From assembly GCF_021917145.1 (NCBI RefSeq), contig NC_061077.1, forward strand, positions 8,234,083-8,298,082: DNA of 64,000 nucleotides, in the 5' to 3' direction. Position numbers and translations under genes: made by a program. Of the stretch, positions 49,051 to 61,156 are shown piece by piece. The notes under the pieces were generated by a model. It was not told the origin of the DNA. It searched no databases and worked only from the letters and a program-made list of their open reading frames with translations. Within the stretch, counting starts at the first letter, position 1, and every line of letters starts with the position of its first letter. Source of the DNA: Hypomesus transpacificus. Taxonomy: Eukaryota; Chordata; Actinopteri; Osmeriformes; Osmeridae.

Positions 49051-52000
49051 CTTGATTGTTTTCATGTCCATGTCCCCAACATACTCAATGACTATTTTGG
49101 CCTGTTTAAGGTGTTTTTGCATCGGTTGTTGCCCATCAAATTTTTGATGGCCACCCAGATTTGACTGAAACAACATTACTATTACGAAGTCGTCCCAGAC
49201 ATCCTCTCAATGTCGCACCTCTAGCACTCTTGGAGATAAAAGTGATGGGTGATTTGTGATAATCAAAAGTTTTCAATACTTGGCCTTTATATTACTGAAG
49301 AATGACTGATTTTTTTTTATATTGTCCCTTATAATTTGTATTTATCAAAGATTAAAAGATTGCACCTCATGAGGTATAACGCTAAAACAGGTGATCTACA
49401 TCATTGGGTTTGAAATAGATGATTGCATACAACATGAATGACATATGAATCCATTTGAAATACTTATTACTTAATACTGCACAGCTACCTTTTCACATAT
49501 GTTTTTAGAAGCCTACACTATGTTTCTCCTGGAATTTAGAGAAACTGAGAAATATCAAATATTTTGTGTTGTTTCCTTCTAATTGATAGCCAACGTTTGG
49601 CAGAGAAAATGCCTTTTCACACTATTGTGCCTGAATTGCACTTTGTTGGCCAAAATTATTTTTCCACATGGTCCTCTCCAGCACAGTACCTGTGTTAGAT
49701 ACATAATTACGCCAGCACATTACAGTTCAGCCCTCTTAGTAGGTTCAAAAAGCCTTTTATGCGCTAATGCTTCCCATGTTTCTTTTTTTCTTCTTCTTTG
49801 TAATCAATATTTTGGTAATTTCACTAGCCACATTTCACCAAAGAATATTGGTTGTGAGATGTCATTGTTAAAAACTGAACCACTATGCCTAGAATGTTTT
49901 GCATTGCGGTGAGTAACTTGACATGGTATATTTAGGGTTAGATATTAACCCAGTTAACTTTACAGCTGTAAGGGCAGGTGTGGATACTGGCTAGGGGTTT
50001 AAAAAGTACTTTTACAATCAGTAGTCATTAATTGCTTGGAGTAAACATGGAACAAATGCAATTGAACTACAATAGTATTTGAATTTAATTGTCAGGCTAC
50101 TTGGACTATTCTGCCATTTTCTAGGGATCTGTTAGCTTCAGAGACTGAAGTTATTTCCAAAGAAACAATGAAAGTGGCATGGTTTAAACTATAATAATGT
50201 AACATCTTCCTTTACAGGGCCATATGGGAAATTGATGAGTATTAGTATAGTTTAATTGCCATTTAGGAGACCAAGTCGCTGTAATGTCAGGCTTTAGATC
50301 AACAATGAACAGGATTGCATTTCAGGTTTATATTTACATTTTTGTTTTGCTTTTCAGGGGGCAATTGGTCTATCAATTTAAAGGCTGATAATATGCACTA
50401 GAAGTAAGCAGTAAAATAGTTGCAACTAACTTAGCCAACAGACATAGTGGATCAAAAGGAAGCCAGTGAGTGTTCAGAATCAGATTCACATTAACTTTCC
50501 ATTGTTAGCCACTACTTCTGTTGTCTCAAAATGGTATTTCACTGCAAATCTGATGTAATTCCTTCCATTGCATAATGTTGTTTCAATTTCTCATTGAGGA
50601 GTGTATAATTGTGTACTACTTTACTGAAGTGTGGCAAGAGTGAGACATCAACTGGTTTTTCAGCCTTCTTACCTCACTTTAGTTGTCAGAAAGGGTTCCT
50701 TTTAGGACATGGTTATAATTATGTCAGTTTGAACTGAAAATGTATACACAAAACCCCTTATTGAAGTATAATCTTTACTACAAAAAGGTTTGTATTTAAT
50801 GCATCAAAACATCAAATCAAAGTCAAATGTAGGTTTCTACCCTGGATGCAATATCTAAAAAAACTAAAACAATTTTATAATGTTAAAGATACATTTTCAA
50901 TTTCATTAACGAGGTTCAATGAAAGTTTGAAAGTTTACTTAAAACTAAATAAATATTATCTCAATAGGTATAAATGTAACCAATGTATATAGCTAATACT
51001 GTTGTAGTTTTTTTGGTGTCAATTATTACTTGACATTGGATAAGATGTTCATGCTTTTCACAGTGTCTCATGGTAGCCCTTAATAATACAGGCCAAATTT
51101 GTCAAATTAATATTTGTTGCTCAGTGTAGAATGGGGATGTTTTAGGTTGGTTTATTTGTAAGTAGAAAATTGATTAGTACCTCAGTGAAAGCAAAACAGG
51201 CTTCAAAGTGACCTCATAGGATGTATGATAATATACACAAAAGTGTACAACCTTATTTTAAAAGGAATTACATTTTAGTAATTTATTTTCCTACCCTGTG
51301 TTGACAAGTTAACCATATTTTGTATATATCTTTGCTAATTTATTGAGCAGAAAATACAGAAACATTGCATGTAATGAGTTTACAATAGATGTAAACAGTA
51401 AACACTTAAATAATTATGTATTTTATTTCCAATGAATTGGCTAAGATTATGAAAATGTACAAAACTTTGTCAATATGGTGGTATTGTAGATAGGAATCAG
51501 TTAAATTCAAAATAAGTTGAATAGCTTGATGGATACTTTTGCAAGGTCTGAAATAAAACCAAACTCAATTCTCTCATATACATGAATACATATATAGTGA
51601 TATAGAACTACCTAATCTTCAGTTAAGATTAACAAACGGTCTGAGATAATTGTATATTATACCACTAACTCACCCCAAGAAAAGATCAAATAAATTAAAT
51701 GTTTGTGTAGGTTTTGTATGATATGTGGAAAGAATCGGAGCAGATCAAAACTAAACAACAATGCCTTTGGGTTAATGATCATGCTTGTAAAACAAGCTCT
51801 TTTTTTTTTTTAACAAAAGGATAGTTAGGCTCGAAAAAGACAGATTCTGGCATCTTGACACCACTCAACAACGTTGAGAGGAAGACAAAATGTTATGGAG
51901 TTTTACCTAAACTAAATGGTATATCCTAACCAATTTCTGAATTTGACAACCCCAGAAATCAGCCCCCAAGTCGAACCACTTTACATTCTTTATATTGAAT

Positions 52001-52326
52001 ATAAGTAAACTAAGTAAAACTTGAATTTCGCTCTTGTCCTTGAACTTTACTTTAGTGCATATTTTCTGTTTCAGTTCCAAGGATTAAAATGACCACCATG
52101 TCCTTGTGAAACTGATTGATATTGTAGAATACTGTATTCATTGAAAGTGTTTGGCATTTCAATTGTTTGTTTTTGTATTATAGTAACGTTATATGCCTAT
52201 TTCAATATTTATCATGAAACTGATTAAAGATTGATCAAGTACATGTTAATAGTATGTATTTGTACAATAAACCTAAACGTCTTTTGGATAGTTCAACATT
52301 TGTCACTGGCCGTGACAGAAGCAAAA
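49051..52326. other. tbc1d25 3' region and gap before the tRNA gene
   Basis: AT-rich stretch with no supported coding exon. The left part should be the tbc1d25 3' UTR; AATAAA occurs near 51551 and again near 52266, and I cannot tell which is used. No repeat of note was recognised. Confidence 0.45.
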
Positions 52327-52399
52327 TGCCGAAACCCGGGATCGAACCAGGGACCTTTAGATCTTCAGTCTAACGCTCTCCCAACTGAGCTATTTCGGC
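52327..52399 (-). tRNA. tRNA-Phe (anticodon GAA)
   Basis: A 73-base minus-strand gene reading GCCGAAATAGCTCAGTTGGG at the 5' end and GGTTCGATCCCGGG in the T arm, with discriminator A. The acceptor stem GCCGAAA pairs with TTTCGGC, the anticodon loop is CTGAAGA and no intron is present. Both internal RNA polymerase III boxes are intact (A: TAGCTCAGTTGG; B: GGTTCGATCCC). Directly after the 3' end the minus strand has TTTT (52323-52326), the pol III stop. It is predicted to be functional. Confidence 0.97.
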
Positions 52400-52910
52400 A
52401 GTACTAGTAGTGTTACAATCATCCACTTTACACAATTCAACTTAAAATTTGTATTAATAATACAGGTAATTAAAGGGCTCTCAAGACTCACGCATTTCAA
52501 CGCAACACCATATATTTCTCACGCATTTCAACCATTTCTCACGCTGAGAAGTAACTTCCCGCTATACAATTAATGGACGAGGCGCAGGTTTGTTTCTTTC
52601 AGAGTTGTAGCTGTCTCGAGTTAGGCCTGTTGGAATGGAATTCCAACATTTGGTGGGTTTTATGTTTTATTTCCTAATTAGTTAGAACATTTTAAGAAAT
52701 TTGAACATACCATAAAAAATATAACTACCTAATAAACCACATCTTTGGAAATCGCTAAACGGGTTTGTCAAAAAATATCTGATATTTAGCAATAATACAA
52801 TTATAGTCCTGCAAGCACTGAGCAAACACATTTATTTTATGTTGCTTTTCACCTGAAACGAGAGAATGTCTGAAACTTGTAATTAACTAAAGAATAGCAA
52901 ACAACAGACA

Positions 52911-52924
52911 TTTCCGGTTCCGGG
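52911..52924. promoter_or_regulatory. Tandem ETS (GABPA/NRF-2-like) site in the ndufb11 promoter
   Basis: On the minus strand this reads CCCGGAACCGGAAA, with two GGAA cores six bases apart, 34 bases upstream of the ndufb11 ATG. Paired GGAA sites bound by GABPA (NRF-2) are known in promoters of oxidative-phosphorylation genes. The role here is inferred from the motif. Confidence 0.45.
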
Positions 52925-52957
52925 TCAAGTGTGACATTCAGTGTTTAGACAGCAGAA

Positions 52958-55900
52958 ATGCTCGCTCGGTTGGTGCGTCTCGGGCCTACCCTGTCCCGTT
53001 TTCGCATAAATCCGGTTCTCGGGGTTCGGTTTGTATCCCAAACGACACCGTCCGGAGCTGCCGGTTCGGCCACAGTTTCGGATTTGCAGCCTGCACATGT
53101 CAAGGATAGTCATCATGGACACGCAGAGGTCAGCGCATACGAGAAGGTGAGTTGAAACGGAAACCGTCTCAATCATGCTTTTTTCCCTTTTTCTTTGATG
53201 TTAGTGATCCTACACTAACTATTTTTCGTTGTTTGCTGGTAGTGTTTTGAGGAAGGATGTAGTATTGCTATTGTCAGCAATAATAAGCAACTAATTCCGT
53301 CTTTAGCATTTGGTCTGTATTTGTGCCTTCGTGCTAGCCTTAGGTAAGGATTATAAGCATTTAGCGTTAGCTATGTAGTATGCATCACTGTTAAATGTGC
53401 CTAACGTATCTCTCTTGACACTACAGAATCCAGATTATCATGGGTTCTCACGGGATCCTGTTGTTGATGTGTGGAACATGAGGCTTGCCTTCTTCTTTGG
53501 CATCTCTGTGGCCATCGTTGTTGGGAGTACCTTCATCCACTATTTACCAGACCATGGGTATGTGTTCTTTGGAGGCAGGCAATTTACACACAAACATTTT
53601 CACAAACTCTGGAATGCCATCTATTGTGTAGTCAAATGTTAACTATCGTAGTTTAATTATAAACACACTTTAAGAAACAATATTCTCAATATTTGCGTGA
53701 CACGAAATAACTACAGAATGTTTTCCAGTAGGAGCTAAATCTTTTTTTGCGTTTTGGACGTCCATATGGACGTCCATAGACTGACGGCGATGGCTGCTGA
53801 TCTTTGCATGGATGGACGGACGGCGATGCTGTTCAGAGTGCCGTCCATAGAGGGAGCAGATATTTTGGACGGCGTCATAGCCGTCCATATGGACGGCGAT
53901 GCTGTTCAGAGTGCCGTCCATAGAGGGAGCAGATATTTTGGACGGCGTCATAGCCGTCCATATGGACGGCGATGCTGTTCAGAGTGCCGTCCATAGAGGG
54001 AGCAGATATTTTGGACGGCGATGGATTAGCAGGGACGTCCCTCGTGCCGTCCATAGAGGGAGCAGATATTTTGGACGGCGATGGATTAGCAGGGACGTCC
54101 CTCGTGCCGTCCATAGAGGGAGCAGATATTTTGGACGGCGATGGATTAGCAGGGACGTCCCTCGTGCCGTCCATAGAGGGAGCAGATATTTTGGACGGCG
54201 ATGGATTAGCAGGGACGTCCCTCGTGCCGTCCATAGAGGGAGCAGATATTTTGGACGGCATCATAGCCGTCCATATGGACGGCGATGCTGTTCAGAGTGC
54301 CGTCCATAGAGGGAGCATATATTTTGGACGGCGATGGATTGAATGTTTAGCAGGCTGTTGAGCTAACAGAACTGCCGAAGGCTACCATAGCATGTAGCTA
54401 GCTACATTAACTTTGGATGACTCAATCTTTTGTCAAGTTAATTTGTATGAATTGCATGTTAGTGCAATATTTACGCCTTTATTCTGTTTTTTTTACATAA
54501 TCAGCAGTATGATCTCATGACAATATAGACTTGAAAAACAATATGTTATGGTTTGGGTTTGCCTATAGGCTACATTTATTTTAATTATTTCGAGAATTGT
54601 TAATAAAGACTCATTTAAAAGGTTAACATTGTGTTATGACCCTATGAAATACATTGCCATTTAGGTCTTTTAAACCGTCAGTTTAAAGTGTTTTATGGGT
54701 GGATTTGAAGCCACCAGTCAGTAGCTCCAATCTTGCGCACGAACTTTGCGCACGGAGACAAACGCAAAACAACAAACACTCGCTTGGAGCGGAGACCAAT
54801 GCAAAACACAATACGATGTGTTGAGCCAAACCAAAGCCGTCAAAGGCTACCATGAATGTAGCTACAGCAACCGTGGATGACTCAATAAGTTTTGTCACGT
54901 TATTTTGTATTAATTGCATTTAAGTGAAGGCTATATATTTACGCCTTTATTTTATTTTTAACATACAAAAGTAGGCCAATCAACAATATAATCTCATGAC
55001 AATACAGACTTGAAAAACAATATGTTATGGTTAGGGTTTGCCTAGATATAGGCTACATATATTTTAATTATTTCGAGAATTGTTAATAAAGACTCAATTA
55101 AGATTTTAACATTGTGTTATGACCCTATGAAATACATTGCCCTTTAGGTCTTTTAAGCCGTCAGTTTAAAGTGTTTTATGGGTGGATTTGGAGCCACCAG
55201 TCAGTAGCTCCAATGTTGCGCACGAACCACTTTGAGCGGAGACAAATGCAAAACGTAATAGCCTATGGGCCTAACACTCCAAATGTTAACCTTTTAAATG
55301 AGTCTTTATTAACAATTCTCGAAATAATTAAAATAAATGTAGCCTATAGGCAAACCCAAACCATAACATATTGTTTTTCAAGTCTATATTGTAATGAGAT
55401 CATACTGCTGATTATGTAAAAAAAACAGAATAAAGGCGTAAATATTGCACTAACATGCAATTCATACAAATTAACTTGACAAAAGATTGAGTCATCCAAA
55501 GTTAATGTAGCTAGCTACATGCTATGGTAGCCTTCGGCAGTTCTGTTAGCTCAACAGCCTGCTAAACATTCAATCCATCGCCGTCCAAAATATATGCTCC
55601 CTCTATGGACGGCACTCTGAACAGCATCGCCGTCCATATGGACGGCTATGATGCCGTCCAAAATATCTGCTCCCTCTATGGACGGCACGAGGGACGTCCC
55701 TGCTAATCCATCGCCGTCCAAAATATCTGCTCCCTCTATGGACGGCACTCTGAACAGCATCGCCGTCCATATGGACGGCTATGACGCCGTCCAAAATATA
55801 TGCTCCCTCTATGGACGGCACTCTGAACAGCATCGCCGTCCGTCCATCCATGCAAAGATCAGCAGCCATCGCCGTCAGTCTATGGACGTCCATATGGACG

Positions 55901-56188
55901 TCCAAAACGCAAAAAAAGATTTAGCTGCCTCTCATGTTTTCTCTAAAAGTCTTCCATAAAAAGACACTTCCCTGTGTGTTGGATATAATGTAATGCTAGC
56001 AACTCTGTTCTGAGCATGATAAAGGATTAATGATCAATATTTAAATGTACTTTTTCAGAATGAGGCAGTGGGCCCGGAGGGAGGCAGAGAGGCTTGTGAA
56101 ACAGAGGGATGCAGAGGGTCTTGCTCTTATTGAGGAGAACTACTATGACTCAAGCAAGATTGTGCTACCTGGAGCTGGAGAGGAGTAG
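52958..56188 (+). CDS. ndufb11: NADH dehydrogenase 1 beta subcomplex subunit 11 (complex I ESSS)
   Basis: Accessory subunit of the membrane arm of mitochondrial complex I, spanning the inner membrane once. Three exons: 52958-53146, 53427-53557 and 56059-56188, giving 149 residues (human 153) with matching phases. The N-terminus [19 protein letters not shown] is Arg-rich without acids, a mitochondrial presequence. [21 protein letters not shown] precedes the membrane helix [17 protein letters not shown], followed by the intermembrane-side tail [12 protein letters not shown] and ending PGAGEE. The second intron is 2501 bases long, and all but about 310 of these belong to a foldback element. AATAAA at 56261-56266 is a candidate poly(A) signal about 70 bases after the stop. 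Confidence 0.95.
53737..55922. mobile_element. Foldback element with long inverted arms in ndufb11 intron 2
   Basis: A 2186-bp element whose two ends are mirror copies: AAATCTTTTTTTGCGTTTTG at the left and its reverse complement at the right, each next to AGCT (53733-53736 and 55923-55926), a possible 4-bp target duplication. The left arm spans 53737-54630 (894 bp) and the right arm 55282-55922 (641 bp). The 253-bp difference equals three extra copies of a 60-bp repeat plus one extra 73-bp repeat in the left arm. Apart from these the arms look nearly identical. The outer parts carry palindromes such as GGACGTCCATATGGACGTCC and CCGTCCATATGGACGG. Between the arms lies a diverged direct duplicate of the inner arm (about 54836-55255). 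Open frames over the repeats exist on both strands but are repeat artefacts, and no transposase was recognised. I cannot assign a superfamily. Confidence 0.85.
54021..54260. repeat. Four 60-bp tandem repeats in the left arm of the foldback element
   Basis: Four copies of a 60-bp unit beginning ATGGATTAGCAGGGACGTCC and ending TTTTGGACGGCG. They are identical except for the very last base of the fourth copy. The right arm has a single inverted copy of the same unit (about 55660-55720). The near identity suggests recent amplification or gene-conversion-like homogenisation. Confidence 0.97.
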
Positions 56189-56260
56189 GATGTACATTAA
56201 GATTCTGTTTATTGACAAGCAACTTATTCATCTTGGACTGTACATTTGAACTTCTTGTGT

Positions 56261-56266
56261 AATAAA
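56261..56266 (+). terminator. Candidate ndufb11 poly(A) signal
   Basis: AATAAA 73 bases after the ndufb11 stop codon. Confidence 0.7.
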
Positions 56267-56540
56267 ATGTTTAACATGCCTAGTAACATGTACTCTTTTT
56301 ATTTATTTATTGTTTGATGCCCACTCACCTGGCTTGTGATGTTCTTACCATGCTGTATATGCCACTTTCATATTCAGTCGTCGTTGTCGTCCGTCTCCCA
56401 GTTTGACAGAACTGTTGTGAAGAAAACAAAACTACCTTTTGTTCTTTCATGGGAATTAACAGTGAAGTTGACATTGATAGTCAAATCATGTTTGACACAT
56501 TTATGAAGGTAGATCATTATTCACTTCCGTTTCTCCACAC

Positions 56541-57479
56541 CAGTGTTCCGGAGAATTCAGTTCCACTGTTCCTCCAGGGAAATCTGTTCCCCCTGTGTTC
56601 TCAGTGTAGAAGACTGATGTATGGATGAAACTTGTTATACATAAATGATCACAGTAACGTACATAACCAGAATCACTGTATTGCTTTATAAATGGCCAGA
56701 CTGTAAACCACAGTGTAAAAGACTGATGTGTAGATGACACTTATCATAGGAGGGGGGAACCTCTTTCCTCAGGCCTCCAGATAAATCTGTTCCCCACATA
56801 ATGGCCACTGTAAAATACATCACCAGCATCACGGTATTGCTTTATAAATGGACAGATTGTAATATACAGGGCGGGAAGCACTTTCCCCAGGCCACCAGGG
56901 AAATCTGTCCCCTTGTATTACACATTATGATCACTGTAAATTATGAATAAAAGATTTGCAGCCCAAAATTATAACACCGATGTACCTACTTATCGTACAG
57001 TACAATAGTTTATTTGTACCTGTAACAAATCATAAGGTTGTGTGTTAAAAACGACACACACAATAATACAATTAATAACAAGAAACCCAAATTAAACATG
57101 CGTCCGAACAAGACAATGCTCACGAAGAACTGTGCATTTTCAGTTCAAATTGAGGAACCTTAGTACTCTAATTTACAGTAGCGCTACTACTGTATGCTAG
57201 ACGGATAAGCACTAGCTGTTACAGACTATGAAAACAGGGACTGACTAACTATTGAGCAATACAATTTACTATACTTTAAAGCCTGTGTTTGAGTGCAAAT
57301 TTACTTAACAACATCAAGAAATGTACCTTATGCTCATGGAAAGTAGATAGAGTCCACTATAAAATAACACGCGATTATAAAAATCACATTCAGCTCAACC
57401 AAGCAACAATAAAAAACGTAATGATTTCGCGCAGGAGCAAAGAAGTGGGAACAGGGGAACTGAATTCTCCGGAACACCG
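56541..57479. mobile_element. 0.94-kb inverted-repeat element upstream of rhoa
   Basis: CAGTGTTCCGGAGAATTCAG at 56541 is repeated inverted as CTGAATTCTCCGGAACACCG ending at 57479. The arms are about 32 bases long with two or three mismatches. Inside, at least two diverged copies of a roughly 180-bp module follow each other (about 56560-56760 and 56760-56950), each with a run like AGGGAAATCTGTTCCCC and TTGCTTTATAAATGG. No coding sequence and no clear target duplication were found, so the family is not assigned. Confidence 0.65.
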
Positions 57480-57562
57480 GCAAAGGAACCCGGTTGGATA
57501 GGGCAATTTTGTTTTAGGTTTGTTGGCTAAATTATACGTCACTCATTCATTTGAAGTCGGTT

Positions 57563-57622
57563 ATTGGTTTGCAGTTAGTGCCATGGGCGGATGTTATCGG
57601 CGTGGCACTGTCGGGGGCGGGG
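57563..57622 (+). promoter_or_regulatory. Candidate rhoa promoter (inverted CCAAT and GC box)
   Basis: ATTGG at 57563-57567 (inverted CCAAT) and GGGGGCGGGG at 57613-57622 (Sp1-type GC box) lie about 1 kb upstream of the rhoa ATG. The following GC- and purine-rich stretch to about 57674, ending AACG/GTAAAA, is a plausible non-coding first exon with a donor. The first coding exon begins with an acceptor directly at the ATG, so an upstream leader exon is required. Confidence 0.45.
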
Positions 57623-58609
57623 TTGAAGGGTCGGACAGGAAAAGAAAAGGAAGGCGAGGACGTTGAAATACAACGGTAAAAACGCTTTAATGTTATCTCT
57701 TTCTATATATTTTACTTCGTACAGCAAGTTCAACATAATTTAACTAGTCAGTCTGAAAGAATAAAAGGTCGAACGCTAGCTAAGAAGAGCTAGCTGTTGT
57801 CAGCTAATCTAGCATTGATGACGGAAACGATATGAACAGACAAACAAGTGAAAAGGCTTGTGTTGTGTTTCGGTAACACTATACAACCTAGCGTGGCAGG
57901 AAAACGCTACATTGTCAAATCAAGTCCAGGACAGTTGGCTAGATATCTACAGATCAACAGAAAGTGCTACGCTAACTAGCTAGATAGCTACTGTAGAAGC
58001 ACCGCCACACTATATCCTTGCAAACAGTTGCATTGACAGTTAAACGTAAACTACCCGGCTCTCATATCATCTATAGCTAGCCAGCTAACGATTTGTTTAG
58101 CTAGATCGTTTGTGTGACAATCCCACTCTATGCTGTATACTGTTAGTAACTGGCAAGCTATTTGTTAAAATAATAATAAGATCTACTTAGTCAGTGTGGA
58201 TCGCAACGAGTTATTAGTTGGTGCTAGCGCCAGCTAGCTTAACTATCATAGAGCCACCATCGCAGGCTAGTTAGCACTAACTGTGGGGTTGCTACCATGA
58301 AAACTTAAACAAATGTTATAAACGTTCCTGTATCAGTAGTGGGACCGAAGGAAGACTGCTAGTGTGGCGAACAGAACTGTACAGATACATCACTAGCTAA
58401 TACTATCGAATGGGTGCGGCGTGTTTTGTACAGAGTGCCTCCTGTCTCGTGCATACAGCTATAATGAATTAGTTAACAAGATATGCATTAACTTTATACC
58501 GGTATAGCTGCTGCGTTGATCTGAATACAGCATAGTGGAAAGGTGTTACTGAAACCCCTGATCATAGATGTTCTTATTGTCTTCAAAATAAATGTTTTAA
58601 AGTTATTGA

Positions 58610-59678
<1,069 letters not shown>

Positions 59679-61156
59679 AGAGCTTGGCAATGATGGGAGT
59701 GGGAGGGTAAGGGGAAACCAATCAAGCAGAGGAAAATGCTGCACCTCTGCTTAGTCTCCATGCACGGAAGGATGGAGGAGGTTCCAGGGGGAACAAGGGA
59801 GTAAAAGATTTTTAAACCAGGCCAAAGGAAACGGAGCAGATGGAGGTTAAATGTAATGAAAAAGGGAGTTCACACATTTTTATGGCCAAGGTGATTGCAA
59901 TCAGCTCTCAAATGAAGAGAAATGTGCAGTTTAAGATTTTCAATTGGGCCTCAGACAACTAGATGGCTGAGAAAATACATAATATATCTCTTGGGTAAAC
60001 TTTGGTTCGAGTGTAGTAGTGCCCAGCACTACTTCAGTCTCTGATGGGGTGTGTGTGTGACAAAATTGATGTTCTTGATTGGGTCCTAAACCCCAGCACT
60101 AATGCTCTGGTTAAAGAGTTCTGCATTGTCAGAAAAATAGGGGATTAGCTGCATCAGAATCCATGCACATGCCTAACTTTCTCAGTGATCGCCCTGGCTT
60201 GCAGTGTCTGTCTGCGCTTGTCTTCCGTTTCTGTCCATAGGTATTTTATTTTTCTGTTCTCCCTTCTCATGGATAGACTAACCCCTACTGTTGTGTGGAC
60301 CAGCTTCTCCTTTATGAAATATTATCATTGGTCTGATCTTATAGTTGATTTGATACAAGCAGTTTTGCATTATTTAAATAGCCAACATGTTTTTATTTGC
60401 CTTTTGAATATAAATTCATATTAAATGCATACACAAGTAACGATACTAACTGATTTTCTTATATACCTATTTATGTATTGTAATCAGGAATAATTTTAGA
60501 ATTTGGTTTATCATTAGTTGGACTAATAATATTAAGATATAACCTACACTTGATGTGGACTGTCGGACACACTGTTGGGTTTGAAAGGGGATATCATTTT
60601 GTAACGAATGGTATTAAGGGTTTAGAAAATTTGGTATTTTCTGCTTGCATATTGTTTTTTGCCTGCATGTCAGGCTGTTAATCAGGAGTGACCCAATACA
60701 TGTTTGAATTACTTATTTTTCACTCCATGCCAGTCCACCCTTTTTACATGTCTTTTACTCCCTTTTCTCTTGTACTGGACGTTTAATCTTTTTGTGGCAT
60801 TCTACTGGCTTATTATTCTGTATTAGTTCTGCATATTTTGCTAAATCTAGTAACTCTAGTAAAAAAAACTGTAAAAAATATGCTTAAACTTGAAAATTCA
60901 TGAAAGGAATATGACAAGATGTCAAACTACTATTGAATGCAAGTAATTTCTTAAAGATCTGTCATTTTTGAGGGGGACATTCTTTTGTACACAGATGCAT
61001 CCTCACATTTCTTTGATGTTAAATAAATAAATTGTAATAGAGAATGGCTTGTGTTATTGTCATTGTTATTCATATGCAACTCATAAAATATGCAAATAAG
61101 ACATAAAATATTACACAATGAGTTCTAAAATGAGCGCCCGATCTTCATTTAACTTT
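59679..61156. other. rhoa 3' UTR and convergent junction with the Nudix gene
   Basis: No coding sequence. The rhoa 3' UTR probably runs to the AATAAA at 61022-61027, ending about 110 bases before the stop of the oppositely oriented Nudix gene. The two transcripts are therefore likely to overlap at their 3' ends. Confidence 0.6.

Noticed and set aside
53754-54361. Overlapping repeat-containing open frames (MDVHMDVH and [12 protein letters not shown] types), considered as a repetitive protein
   Set aside because: They appear on both strands and in the mirror arm, follow the 60- and 73-bp repeats, and sit inside an intron; best explained as repeat artefacts.
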